Assembly: GCA_021802115.1 (NCBI GenBank) | Contig: JAKABA010000008.1 | Location: 1 to 64,000, forward strand | Source of the DNA: a bacterium | GTDB lineage: Bacteria > Chloroflexota > Dormibacteria > UBA8260 > Bog-877 | Reading direction: 5' to 3' | DNA length: 64,000 nt | Shown here: positions 1 to 8,395 of the stretch, in pieces | How positions within the stretch are numbered: the stretch's first letter is position 1 | Layout of the letters: each line of letters starts with the position of its first letter | The notes under the pieces: model-generated | The model's input: the letters and a program-made list of their open reading frames with translations, nothing else | Told to the model about the DNA's origin: nothing | Databases searched by the model: none | Program-made: the position numbers and the translations under genes

Positions 1-118
1 GCGTCTCCCCGGCCACGAAGCGCGACGCCCCCAGCCTCATCCCGTACCGGTTCATGAAGCGCTCGGTCACCCGGTTGCCGGCGGCGGCGAGAATCGCGGT
101 CCTGGCGGTGGCATTCAT
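1..118 (-). CDS. proline dehydrogenase, N-terminal fragment
   Basis: The gene runs off the left edge of the window; only the first 39 residues are present. Reading the minus strand from the ATG at 116-118, the peptide begins MNATARTAILAAAG and reaches the motif RFVAGET at residues 33-39, which is characteristic of the N-terminal arm of bacterial proline dehydrogenases (FAD enzymes oxidising proline to pyrroline-5-carboxylate). The assignment rests on this motif and its position about 35 residues from the start. Nothing can be said about the catalytic barrel. The 136 bp between this gene and the next stop codon contain no feature I can support. Confidence 0.6.
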   Translation of the reverse strand, partial: MNATARTAILAAAGNRVTERFMNRYGMRLGASRFVAGET

Positions 119-254
119 CGACGGCAAGTGGAAACCCTCCTCTATCCAACTGACCCCATCATCCCGCAGCGAGGAAGCTCTCTGACGATCGGAACCCGCC
201 GCTCGGGAGCGCGAGGTGACTCCGGAGTCCGACCGCCGGCCGGTCAGGGTCCTG

Positions 255-584
255 TCACTCCCCCGAGTTGGCCTGACGAAGGATGCTCTCGATCACATCG
301 TGGCCGGGCGGACGGCGGCCCAGCGAGCGCCTGGTACTGCTCCGGCGGCGCTCCTGACGGGGGTTGAGCATGTGGCTTTCCTGCTTGCGCCAGACCCGCT
401 CGATAAGAACTCTGATCTCAATTCCCGGCTCCACCGGGATGTCATGCGCGGCCAGCGACCGCCGTACCCGCTCCGGCAGCTCGGGGGCCTCGGTCAGGTT
501 GAGCTGTTCGAGCGCCTCCAGGATGTCGTCGAGGCGGCGCAGCCGGGCCCGCCGTTCCATCGTCTCCTCGGGCGCCGCGATCAT
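255..584 (-). CDS. small charged protein of unknown function (109 aa)
   Basis: I do not recognise a family. The predicted protein is basic and helical: an N-terminal half rich in Glu/Arg/Leu (MERRARLRRLDD around residues 9-20) and an Arg/Ser-rich stretch at about 77-95. The start chosen is the ATG at 582-584, because a GATAAT box at 591-596 lies exactly six bases upstream, the same geometry as at several other leaderless genes in this window; a longer in-frame reading to 713 would run through this promoter and into the neighbouring exporter gene. No cysteine cluster, signal peptide or membrane segment is seen. It is co-directional with the MMPL exporter, whose stop lies 64 bp upstream. Confidence 0.55.
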   Translation of the reverse strand: MIAAPEETMERRARLRRLDDILEALEQLNLTEAPELPERVRRSLAAHDIPVEPGIEIRVLIERVWRKQESHMLNPRQERRRSSTRRSLGRRPPGHDVIESILRQANSGE

Positions 585-590
585 GACTGG

Positions 591-596
591 ATTATC
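591..596 (-). promoter_or_regulatory. -10 box of leaderless promoter (GATAAT)
   Basis: GATAAT on the minus strand matches the -10 consensus at five of six positions and ends six bases before the ATG at 584, so transcription would begin at or next to the start codon. No convincing -35 element is visible. Confidence 0.45.
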
Positions 597-648
597 TACT
601 TCGCGAGGGCTTGCGTGCAGAGCCCGGTGCCGGATTGCAAGATCCGAG

Positions 649-2931
649 TCAGGCGGCGGCCCGGGGCTCGCGGGGCGGCTGGGGCTCCTCGTAGAAGCCC
701 AGGCGAAGCACAAAATCCTGCACCGGGCGGGGCGCCCACCAGTTGAGGGCCCCCAGGATCCGCATCAGAGCCGGGACCATCACTCCGCGGACCAGAGTGG
801 CGTCCACCGCCACCGCCACCGCCATGCCCACCCCCAGAATCTTGATGTCGAGGACGTGTCCCAGGGCGAAGGCGGAGAAGACCGTGATCATGATCAGGGC
901 GGCCGACGTGATCACCCCCCCGGTTGCGGCCAGGCCCTCCGCCACCGCCCGACGGTTGTCCCCGGTCTGGACGTAGATCTCCCGGATCCTGGAGAGCAGG
1001 AAGACCTCGTAGTCCATCGAGAGCCCGAACATGATCGCGAACATCAGCACCGGATCGGTGGCGGTGATGGAGCCAGGGGCGGTGAACTGCAGCACGTTGG
1101 CCAGGTGGCCCTCCTGAAAGATCCACACCATGGCCCCGAAGGCCGCGCTGATCGAGATCATGCTCATCAGCACCGCCTTGATCGGCAGGACGACCGAGCC
1201 AAAGGTCAGGAACAGCACCGCCATCGTGACCGCCACCACCAGCAGCACGGCCCAGGGGATCGTCCGCGCGAAGGCGTTCAGGAAGTCCACCGACTGCGCC
1301 GCGCCGCCGGCCACCAGCACCTGCGCCCCCTTTGGACCCGGCAGCTGGCGCAGCCGCCGCACCAGACTCGCCCCCCGGTTCGAGTCCGGACTGAAGCTGT
1401 TGGCGACCTCGAACTGGGCGACTGGGCCGGCGATGTTGCCGGCGATGTAGGAGTTGAGCGCCGCGGGTCGCTGGGCCGGCGGCAGGGTGAGCAACTTCAG
1501 GTAGGTGGAGCTGGCCATCTTGGGGGGCGGGTTGAGCACCCCGTTCACTCCCTGGACCCCCGGCAGTCCTCGCACCCTGGCCAGGTAGCTCGCCAGCTGG
1601 GCTTGCTGGGCGGGGTCGAGGCGGCCCGCCAAGGGCTGTTGGTAGTCCAGCACCAGATTGAGGTCGTCCACCCCTCCCGCCTGGGGAAAGGAGGTGGTGA
1701 GCAGGGAGTAGCCGGTGCGGGCCGGACCGACCGGGATGGCCGCCACACTGCTGCCCGTGGAGAGGCGCAGGTTGAGGAATGGGGTTCCCACCGCCAGCAG
1801 CACGACCAAGGTGGGCAGGGCGATCGCCACCGGGTGGCGCATGACTCGGCGGGCGACCCAGCCCCAGAAGCTGGAGTGGTGGTCAGACGGGCGAGTGGCC
1901 CCGTGCAGGCCGCGCCGCACACTCAGCCAGTTGATCCTCTTGCCCAGCAGGGACAGCAGCGCGGGGAGGGCGGTCAGCGCGAAGAGCAGGGTGCAGAGCA
2001 CCACCACGACCCCCCCGATCCCCATGCTGCCCAGGGCCGCCGCCGGGAAGAGCGTCAGGGAGCTCAGGCCGACCGCGACTGCGGTGCCGGAGATCGCCAC
2101 CGCCTTGCCGGCGCTGGCGGTGGCGGCTTTGACCGCCGTCTCGACGTCGCTGTGGCTGATCTCCTCCCGGAATCGTTTCACGAAGAACAACGAGTAGTCG
2201 ATCGCCAGCCCCAGCCCCACGATGGTGGCCACGTTGGTGACGAAGATCGACATTCCGAGATGGGCGGCCAGGATGGAGATTATCGAGAGGGCGGTCGGCA
2301 CCGCCAGGCCCGCGATCACCAGCGGCAGCAGGGCCGCCATCACCGATCCAAACACGATTATCAGCAGCAGCATCGATACCGGCAACGCGATCAGCTCCGC
2401 CTGCTTGAGCTGCTGCTCCAGGGCGGTGTTGTAGAGGGAGTTGATGGCCGGGGCCCCGGTCACCCACATCTGGAGTCCGGTGGGCCTGGACAGGTGCGAC
2501 TCAAGCTCCTTCAGCTGGCCGGTGGCGGCGGTGTCACTCAGCCTCAGATTCACCACCACGAAGGTGGCGTGGCCGTGGTCGCCGATGAAAATCGACTGGC
2601 CGGTGTTGTGGTAGTCGAGCACACTGGCAACCTGCCTCTGCTTCGCCAGGGCGGCGAAGCTGCGCTCCACCTCGGCCTGGACCGCAGGGCTGCCGGCGTT
2701 CGCCTCTCGGCTGTGGTAGACCAGCAGGAGCTGCGTCGTCGCCGCCCCGAAGTTTTTGGTCAGGAGGTCGCTGGCGCGCTGACTCGGAGACCCCGGGACG
2801 TTGAAGCCTCCCGGCGAGAGCTGGCCTCCGAACGGTCCCGACAGCACCACCACCAGCAGCATCAGAGCCAGTGCCCCGGCCGGGATTGCGCGCCGGTGCC
2901 GGAAGGCGAAGTCCCCCAGCCGGCTGAACAT
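649..2931 (-). CDS. MMPL-family RND transporter
   Basis: This 760-residue protein has the MMPL layout: one N-terminal membrane segment (about residues 14-33), a large extracytoplasmic loop, a cluster of five or six membrane segments (about 190-350), a second loop, and a second cluster (about 560-730). Loop and membrane sequences such as GLGLAIDYSLFFVKRFREE and the repeat-equivalent FGLSMDYEVFLLSRIREI are the paired motifs of MMPL halves. Such proteins use proton motive force to export lipids, drugs or other hydrophobic compounds. The start is the ATG at 2929-2931, preceded by AGGAGG; longer readings extend into the divergent operator. The divergent TetR gene and shared operator suggest the exporter is repressed by that regulator and induced by its substrate. 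Confidence 0.85.
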   Translation of the reverse strand: MFSRLGDFAFRHRRAIPAGALALMLLVVVLSGPFGGQLSPGGFNVPGSPSQRASDLLTKNFGAATTQLLLVYHSREANAGSPAVQAEVERSFAALAKQRQVASVLDYHNTGQSIFIGDHGHATFVVVNLRLSDTAATGQLKELESHLSRPTGLQMWVTGAPAINSLYNTALEQQLKQAELIALPVSMLLLIIVFGSVMAALLPLVIAGLAVPTALSIISILAAHLGMSIFVTNVATIVGLGLAIDYSLFFVKRFREEISHSDVETAVKAATASAGKAVAISGTAVAVGLSSLTLFPAAALGSMGIGGVVVVLCTLLFALTALPALLSLLGKRINWLSVRRGLHGATRPSDHHSSFWGWVARRVMRHPVAIALPTLVVLLAVGTPFLNLRLSTGSSVAAIPVGPARTGYSLLTTSFPQAGGVDDLNLVLDYQQPLAGRLDPAQQAQLASYLARVRGLPGVQGVNGVLNPPPKMASSTYLKLLTLPPAQRPAALNSYIAGNIAGPVAQFEVANSFSPDSNRGASLVRRLRQLPGPKGAQVLVAGGAAQSVDFLNAFARTIPWAVLLVVAVTMAVLFLTFGSVVLPIKAVLMSMISISAAFGAMVWIFQEGHLANVLQFTAPGSITATDPVLMFAIMFGLSMDYEVFLLSRIREIYVQTGDNRRAVAEGLAATGGVITSAALIMITVFSAFALGHVLDIKILGVGMAVAVAVDATLVRGVMVPALMRILGALNWWAPRPVQDFVLRLGFYEEPQPPREPRAAA

Positions 2932-2974
2932 TGCTGGTGCCCCTCCTGACTTGAGAACGGACCGGCGACAGGTC

Positions 2975-2994
2975 ATGAATGAACATTCATTCAT
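2975..2994. promoter_or_regulatory. palindromic operator between MMPL exporter and TetR regulator
   Basis: A perfect 8-bp inverted repeat, ATGAATGA / TCATTCAT, separated by four bases (ACAT). It sits in the divergent intergenic region, overlaps the probable -35 (TGAACA, 2980-2985) of a promoter whose -10 is TATGGT (3004-3009) reading towards the TetR gene, and lies 44 bp upstream of the exporter start. Size and position are typical of TetR-family autoregulatory operators. Confidence 0.75.
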
Positions 2995-3050
2995 GGACGC
3001 TGCTATGGTACCAGGCAGGGCGCCTGCACGCACTCAAGGAGAGCTTCCAG

Positions 3051-3701
3051 TTGGTTCCAGCCGCCATCGACCCGGCCCCCAAGCATGCGGATCTGGTCCG
3101 GCAGCGCATCCTCGAAGGGGCCGCTCGGGCCTTCTCACGGTCCGGCCTGGCCGGGACCAGCGTGCCTCAGGTGGCGGCCGAGTGCGGGGTGTCGGTGGGC
3201 CTGCTCTATCGCTACTTCTCCGGCAAGACCGACCTCTACACCGCGATCTGCACCAGCCAGATGGCGGCGGAGGTGGCCAGCCTGCGCCAGCAGATGGACC
3301 AGATCACGGACCCGCGTCAGCGCCTCGAGCACGCCGTCGACTTCTACCTGGGGCGGCTGTCAGAGAATGGGGGCGCCGGGTTGCTGCTGGGCGCCCTGGC
3401 CGAGGCCCAGACCAACCAGGTGGTGCGCCAGACCCTTCGCCTGCGTCGGGACGGGATCCTGGCCTTCATCGAGGGCTTCCTGGCCGAGGGCATCGCCTCC
3501 GGGGGGCTCGCGCCTGGCCTGCCCGTCGCCAGCTGCGCGCGCGCCATCGCCATGACCCTGGATGGAGCGATCGCCGAGTGGGCCGTTTCGGGGCCGGATC
3601 TGGACCGCCCGGCGGTCAGGGCCGCCATCATCGACCTCCTGACCGCACTGCTACGGCCGGCAGAACCTCAGGCCACCAGCCCCACGGACACCAGCGCCTG
3701 A
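3051..3701 (+). CDS. TetR/AcrR-family transcriptional regulator
   Basis: A 216-residue one-component repressor. The N-terminal helix-turn-helix is clear: ILEGAARAFSRSG, GTSVPQVAAECGVSVGLLYRYF at about residues 19-53, where VGLLYRYF is the recognition-helix end. The rest is an all-helical ligand-binding domain of usual length. I place the start at the TTG 3051, because AAGGAG at 3036-3041 lies nine bases upstream; an ATG at 2979 would start inside the operator palindrome and would precede the promoter. The most likely target is the divergent MMPL exporter gene plus its own gene. The 3' end overlaps the convergent PLP-enzyme gene by 34 bp. Confidence 0.85.
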   Translation: MVPAAIDPAPKHADLVRQRILEGAARAFSRSGLAGTSVPQVAAECGVSVGLLYRYFSGKTDLYTAICTSQMAAEVASLRQQMDQITDPRQRLEHAVDFYLGRLSENGGAGLLLGALAEAQTNQVVRQTLRLRRDGILAFIEGFLAEGIASGGLAPGLPVASCARAIAMTLDGAIAEWAVSGPDLDRPAVRAAIIDLLTALLRPAEPQATSPTDTSA

Positions 3702-4816
3702 AGCAGATCCGAGAGCAGGTCATCGGGATCCTCGACTCCGACCGACAGGCGCACCAGGCCAGCCGGCAGATGGGCATCGCCAGGCCAGCGCGCGCGGCGC
3801 TCGAGCAGCGACTCCACCGACCCCAAGCTGGTGGCATTGGTCCAGATTCTGGTGGCGGCACAGAACCGCTCGGCCAACTCGGCCGCCAGGTCCAGCTCGA
3901 TCGAGATCATGGCGCCGAAGCGGCCCTGGAACTGACTCCGGGCGAGCCCATGCTGCGGGTGCTCGGACAGCCCGGGGTAATGCACCCGGAGCACCCCGGG
4001 AGCCGCGGCCAGGGACGCCGCCAGGAACTGGGCACTCGCGGTTTGGCGGGCCAGCCGGACATCCAGGGTCCGCAGTCCCCGCAGCGCCAGCCAGGCCTCC
4101 AACTGACCGGGACAGGCGCCGTGGCTGGTGCGATGGTCGGTCAGGCGGCCCAGAAGGTCCCCGTCCCGCGCCGCCACCACCCCCAGAATCAGGTCATCGT
4201 GGCCGCCGATGTACTTGGACGCGGAGTGCACGACCAGGTCGGCACCGAGGGTTAGCGGGCGGCACAGGATCGGCGTGGCGAAGGTGTTGTCGACCACCAG
4301 CAGGGCCCCCGCCTGGCGGCTGACGAGAGCTCCCCTGGCCAGGTCGGGAACGCTCAACAACGGGTTGCCGAGGGTTTCCAGCCAGATCATGGCGGCCCCG
4401 GCGGCGGCCCGGCCCAGAGCATCCTGGTCGGTGGCGTCGATGAGATCGACCTCAAAACGACCCGCCGCCTCCAGCTGCAGGAGCAGCTCGCGGGTCCCGG
4501 TGTAGGAGTCCCGAGCGGCCACCACTTTGGCACCTTTCGGCACCAGCGCCAGCACCGCCGCGACCCCCGCCATGCCCGACCCGAAGGCGACCGCGCCATG
4601 GCCGTCCTCGAGGTCGGCGATGGCTCGCTCCAAGAGCATCCAGGTCGGGTTGTGCTCTCGGCCATAGACCATCCGGTCGGGATTGGAGTGATCGAATGTC
4701 GCCGACACCGCCAGGGGCGGCACCACCGCACCGGAGCCGAGGTCCTCGAAGCCGGCCCCGTGGACCACCCGGGTGGCGATTCCCAATCTGGGTTCGCCCG
4801 AACTCCCGCCGCTCAC
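3668..4816 (-). CDS. PLP-dependent cystathionine gamma-synthase/lyase family enzyme
   Basis: A 382-residue member of the Cys/Met metabolism PLP enzymes. Visible landmarks are YGREHNPTW near residue 50 (the phosphate-binding tyrosine loop), GSGMAGVAAVLALV, the aspartate motif VVDNTFATPIL, and the PLP lysine in SASKYIGGHDD. Family members form or break the C-S bonds of cystathionine, homocysteine, methionine or O-acetylhomoserine; the exact reaction cannot be decided from sequence alone. Its ATG overlaps the stop of the CitE-like gene by four bases, so the two are translationally coupled. It is the last gene of a three-gene minus-strand operon starting near 6077. Confidence 0.8.
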   Translation of the reverse strand: MSGGSSGEPRLGIATRVVHGAGFEDLGSGAVVPPLAVSATFDHSNPDRMVYGREHNPTWMLLERAIADLEDGHGAVAFGSGMAGVAAVLALVPKGAKVVAARDSYTGTRELLLQLEAAGRFEVDLIDATDQDALGRAAAGAAMIWLETLGNPLLSVPDLARGALVSRQAGALLVVDNTFATPILCRPLTLGADLVVHSASKYIGGHDDLILGVVAARDGDLLGRLTDHRTSHGACPGQLEAWLALRGLRTLDVRLARQTASAQFLAASLAAAPGVLRVHYPGLSEHPQHGLARSQFQGRFGAMISIELDLAAELAERFCAATRIWTNATSLGSVESLLERRARWPGDAHLPAGLVRLSVGVEDPDDLLSDLLQALVSVGLVA

Positions 4817-5709
4817 GCTTCCCCCGGTGCCAGTGCCGCCCGCGAGAGGATCGCCTCAGCCATCCTGCGAGTGGCCTCGTCCACCATCTCGCCTTCCAGC
4901 CCTGATGCGCCCCCCTGAGACCGGATCCGCTCGAGCACAGCCCGTGCGCGCTCCAGCTGGGCCGAGGTGGGAGAGAAGATCCGGTTCACCGACTCCAGCT
5001 GAGAGGGGTGGATCGCCCATTTGCCATCCAGTCCCAGAGCGGCGCCCCGTTGGCAGGCCCGCTCCAGCCCGGCCAGATCCTGAATCTGAGAGTAGGGGCC
5101 GTCGATCACCTGCAACCCATGGGCCCGGGCCACGACCGCGATCGCGAACAGCGGGTAGTGCCAAATGTCACCGGGATACTCGCCACCGCTGCCCCCGATG
5201 CTGAGCTGAGGCATGCCCATGGCGGCCGCGAAGTCGCCCGGCCCGAAGATGAGGGACTCGAGCCGGGGTGAGGCAATCGCCAATGCGGATAGCGCCTCCA
5301 ACCCGGCCGGGTCCTCGATCTGGATCTCGATGCCGATCGGCCGCTCCAGACCGGACTCCGCCTCCAGCGATGCCAGGCAGTGGTGCACAAACCCGACCTC
5401 GGCGACGGACGAGACCTTGGGCACCACCACACAGTCCAGCCGGCGCCCGATCCGGGGCACCAGGGTCAGCAGGTCCAGGAGCGCCTCCGCGGAGCCCACC
5501 CGGTTGACCCTGACCGCCAGGGTCCGGCTCCCAAAGTCGGTGCTCTCGACCAGCCTGACCAGCTCGCTGCGGGCGAAAGCCTTGCCGTTTGGAGCGATCG
5601 CGTCCTCCAGGTCGAGGACGACCTCGTCGGCCGGCAAGAGGGCGGCCTTGGCAACCATCCTGGGATTGCCACCCGGGCAGATCAGGACCGAGCGCCGCGC
5701 CCGGGTCAC
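4813..5709 (-). CDS. CitE-like HpcH/HpaI aldolase / citrate lyase beta-type lyase
   Basis: 298 residues with the CitE/malyl-CoA lyase signature: SVLICPGGNPRM at the N-terminus, VLDLEDAIAP (metal/substrate loop), the arginine in LAVRVNRVGS, VVPKVSS, the metal-binding glutamate in GIEIQIEDPAG, and aspartate in FGPGDFAAAMGM. These enzymes cleave or form CoA-thioester aldol products such as citryl- or malyl-CoA with Mg2+. Residues in the C-terminal lid (DGKWAIHPSQL) match the CitE group. No citrate lyase alpha or gamma gene is nearby, so a stand-alone CitE-like or malyl/citramalyl-CoA lyase role is more likely. The GTG start overlaps the preceding stop (GTGA). Confidence 0.8.
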   Translation of the reverse strand: MTRARRSVLICPGGNPRMVAKAALLPADEVVLDLEDAIAPNGKAFARSELVRLVESTDFGSRTLAVRVNRVGSAEALLDLLTLVPRIGRRLDCVVVPKVSSVAEVGFVHHCLASLEAESGLERPIGIEIQIEDPAGLEALSALAIASPRLESLIFGPGDFAAAMGMPQLSIGGSGGEYPGDIWHYPLFAIAVVARAHGLQVIDGPYSQIQDLAGLERACQRGAALGLDGKWAIHPSQLESVNRIFSPTSAQLERARAVLERIRSQGGASGLEGEMVDEATRRMAEAILSRAALAPGEA

Positions 5710-6077
5710 TGGGAGGGGTTGGGGTCTTCCCCCTCCTGGCCGAGCCGCTGCATCAACTCCTCGATCATCTTCCGCGCCTCGGGATCCTCCAGGAGGCGCT
5801 CCCGAAAGGCATCGGCGGCCTGGCGAATTTGAGGATCGTCCATCAGCCGTTCCTGCATCTGCGAGAACTGCGAGAGCATGTCCTTGGCGGCAGTCTCCTG
5901 GGCAATTTGCAGCAGCACTGGCTGGGAGGCGGCGGCGGCCACCGCCTCCACCTGCTGACGGATCATCTCAACCCCCTTGCAGCCGAGGCACTCGCCGCGC
6001 AACTGGCAGTGGCAGAGCTGGCGCTTCAAAAGGTCCAGCTCCCGGTGCACTCCGCTCAGGTCGATCGGATCAGCCAA
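5706..6077 (-). CDS. unknown protein with N-terminal Cys cluster (CxC-x5-CxxC)
   Basis: First gene of the three-gene operon, about 123 residues. I do not recognise a family. Four cysteines are packed at residues 22, 24, 30 and 33 (CHCQLRGECLGC), a likely zinc or iron-sulfur site, followed by about 80 residues of predicted helix and an acidic tail. The start is uncertain: TTG at 6075-6077 is chosen because a TACGCT box lies nine bases upstream; a GTG at 6101 is in frame. The gene stops inside the start of the CitE-like gene. The roughly 200 bp between its start and the HD-GYP stop at 6283 hold no other feature I can support. Confidence 0.5.
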   Translation of the reverse strand: MADPIDLSGVHRELDLLKRQLCHCQLRGECLGCKGVEMIRQQVEAVAAAASQPVLLQIAQETAAKDMLSQFSQMQERLMDDPQIRQAADAFRERLLEDPEARKMIEELMQRLGQEGEDPNPSQ

Positions 6078-6282
6078 GGTAGGGGTAGCGTACCCCACTT
6101 TGGCCAGGCCAGCTCGGCGCCACCCGGCCGCCGGTCTGGAACCGACGTCACTTTGGAACGGCACCACTCTCGTCCGGTGCAGGTGCTCAGGGGCGACCTC
6201 GAGGTGGCCCATAGGTCTGGCCGATGGGGCCCTGCCCGTCTGCTTCTGCAATTGGGTCAAGCCCGGGTTGCAGGAGTGCCCG

Positions 6283-7752
6283 TCAGAGGTTTGGCGAACC
6301 CGGCGTGGTGAGACCGGAGCTGGCCTGCTCGCCATCACCGCCGGAGCTTCCTGGCGGCGACGGGCCCGCCGCCGGCGGGGCCGCCGGGGGGTGACCGCTG
6401 GAGGCCGCCCCGGCGGGACGGCCCTTGGCAGTGGTTGCGAGAGGGCGCCTGACGGCGGGGCTGGGCCCACCGCTCGGGGATGCAGCGGCGGATCGGGGCC
6501 GGGCAGGGGTTGGCCGAGGACCGCTAGGGCCGGGACCGGCGAGATGGCCCGGCAGGATCGAAGCGGAGCCCCCCACGCGCGCGGCGACGGTTCGTATGGG
6601 CGTTGGCGCAGACTGGCGTTGGCTGGACTGGGCAGCGATGCCGGCCCCCCCGATGGCGAGCGCGCTGACCGCACCGGCGGCGGCGGTGGTGCTGCCCAAA
6701 CTCGGCGCGGCCCTGGCGGCCGTGGTCACCAGCGTGTTCAGGAATGGAACCTGATTCACCAGCGCGCCCAACCCTAGCACTCCCCACAGGCGGCCCACCG
6801 ACACGTTGAGAAACGCGCGCACCACGGTTGGATCAAGCTGGGTCCCGGCCACCCGCACCAGTTCCGCTCGTGCCGAGGCCACGCTCACCGGGCGCCGGTA
6901 GACCCTGGTGACTGTGATGGTGTCGTAGACATCCGCGGTCGAAACGATGCGCGCCCCCAGGCAGATCTCAGTCCCGCGCAGCCCCTTGGGATACCCGCCG
7001 CCGTCATAGCGCTCATGATGTTGGATGACCGTCGGTCCCCAGGGGCCCAACCAGGACACCAGGGGAGCGATCAGCAGAGCGCCGGCCTCAGGATGGCCGT
7101 GGAGGATCCGCCACTCCATGGGCGTGGGCGCTGCCGGTTTGTTCAGCAGTCGAGGCGACACGGTCAGCTTGCCGATGTCATGGAGGAGTGCCGCCCATTG
7201 CAGTTTGCCGCGATCCCTGTCCGGCACCTTGAGTTCCCGTGCGATCATGTCGGTGAGCAACCGGACCCGCTCTGAGTGGCCCCGGGTGCGGCCGTCGTGG
7301 ACGCTCAGGGCGGCGGTAAGCTCGAGCACCGCCTGGGCGGCCTTCAGGTCGCCGTGCTTGGCATCCCGGCCCACCTGTCGCAGCTTCTCGATCACCTGCT
7401 CGGGTCGCCGCGCGTGTCGCGCCAGCTCAAGGCGGGTCGGGGCGTGGTCGGGAAAGATCATCGACAGCCGCAGCAGCGCCGCCAGCGGGAGGACCTGCCG
7501 CATCGCTCGCTCGGCGGCGAAGAGGACCACCAGGCTGGCCATGGACAAGACGGCCCACCAGAGAATCAACCCTCCGGGTTGGGCCGGCCGGGGAAAGAGG
7601 CGCCCCAAACCGAGCGCCACCGCGGCCGAGACCACGACCGGGACCACTATCACAGTCCCCTCGAGCCCGCGAGCCAACCAAGGGTGCGCGTCCAGGGAGG
7701 GATCGACCGGAGCCTCCGCCTTAATCACACGAGATCCCCCCTGCTTCCCCAC
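6283..7752 (-). CDS. membrane-anchored HD-GYP domain protein
   Basis: About 489 residues. Two hydrophobic segments (about 33-52 and 61-82) anchor the protein; an HD-GYP domain follows at about 145-310 with HDGRTRGHS (152-160), the metal pair HD at 191-192, HPEAGA, HH at 245-246 and the GYP triplet in DGGGYPKGLRG (250-260). HD-GYP proteins hydrolyse cyclic di-GMP or bind related dinucleotides; all metal-ligand motifs are present, so activity is plausible. After about residue 320 there is a hydrophobic Ala/Gly stretch and a roughly 130-residue Pro/Ala/Ser/Gly-rich tail, unusual for the family. A GTG at 7728 behind GGGGGG is an alternative start. Confidence 0.8.
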   Translation of the reverse strand: MGKQGGSRVIKAEAPVDPSLDAHPWLARGLEGTVIVVPVVVSAAVALGLGRLFPRPAQPGGLILWWAVLSMASLVVLFAAERAMRQVLPLAALLRLSMIFPDHAPTRLELARHARRPEQVIEKLRQVGRDAKHGDLKAAQAVLELTAALSVHDGRTRGHSERVRLLTDMIARELKVPDRDRGKLQWAALLHDIGKLTVSPRLLNKPAAPTPMEWRILHGHPEAGALLIAPLVSWLGPWGPTVIQHHERYDGGGYPKGLRGTEICLGARIVSTADVYDTITVTRVYRRPVSVASARAELVRVAGTQLDPTVVRAFLNVSVGRLWGVLGLGALVNQVPFLNTLVTTAARAAPSLGSTTAAAGAVSALAIGGAGIAAQSSQRQSAPTPIRTVAARVGGSASILPGHLAGPGPSGPRPTPARPRSAAASPSGGPSPAVRRPLATTAKGRPAGAASSGHPPAAPPAAGPSPPGSSGGDGEQASSGLTTPGSPNL

Positions 7753-8395
7753 CTACCTGGCTCCAGGTTGGGCCCGGTGGCCAAGAGTCGCCGCCACAGC
7801 CGGGTGACGCTCCACCAACGATGCCGTCAGTCCGCGGTGCGGGACCCGGAGCTCCGGGGCCGGTCAGCCGCAACCCGGCCAGCGCCGATGAAGTTGCAGC
7901 CGTGGGCAGACCTGCGGGCCCATCGCCCACTAACCACCTAGGCGATGGTCCCCCGAGGGGAAGCTGCCCGCGCGGCCCGCCGAGGCCCCAAGCGCCGGTG
8001 CCGCGCTGGTCATCGACCATGGCTGAGCCTGGGGAGCGGTCTCCCCGCTTCGGCGCCACGTGGGATGGCCCCCGTGGCCAAGCTGGGAGACCGGCCCAGG
8101 GTGGAGGGACCAGGTGCGGTATGTGACCGAGCTCCGAGGCCAACTGTGGGCCCATCGCCATCGCGGCCCGGAAGCGAGACGCCTGCCCACGCAGCGACCA
8201 GCATGACCTGAGACTCACCAGCGCCGCATTGGGGCGACCCAGCACCGGGAAGAAGCTGGTCCCAAGGGAAGGTGCTCGACCCAGACGGCTTGGCGAACGG
8301 CATCCCAGACGTGGGCGAGCCAACAAAGACCACCTCGAGCTCCTCACGCGCGTCCGGACGCCGCCGGCTCTGGCCGGCCAGGTCGGGAGCTGAGG
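7753..8395. other. 640-bp intergenic region without a supported gene
   Basis: Open frames here have no recognisable family, poor starts and composition typical of GC-rich non-coding sequence. The string GGGCCCATCGCC occurs twice (near 7917 and 8150) but no larger repeat was seen. Nothing further is supported. Confidence 0.5.

Noticed and set aside
364..2949. 861-residue open frame on the plus strand
   Set aside because: It is antisense to the MMPL exporter, is rich in Arg/His/Gln/Gly and has no family; a frame left open by high GC.
7721..8347. 208-residue minus-strand open frame
   Set aside because: Composition is Pro/Gly/Arg/Ser-rich with no family, and it overlaps the HD-GYP start.
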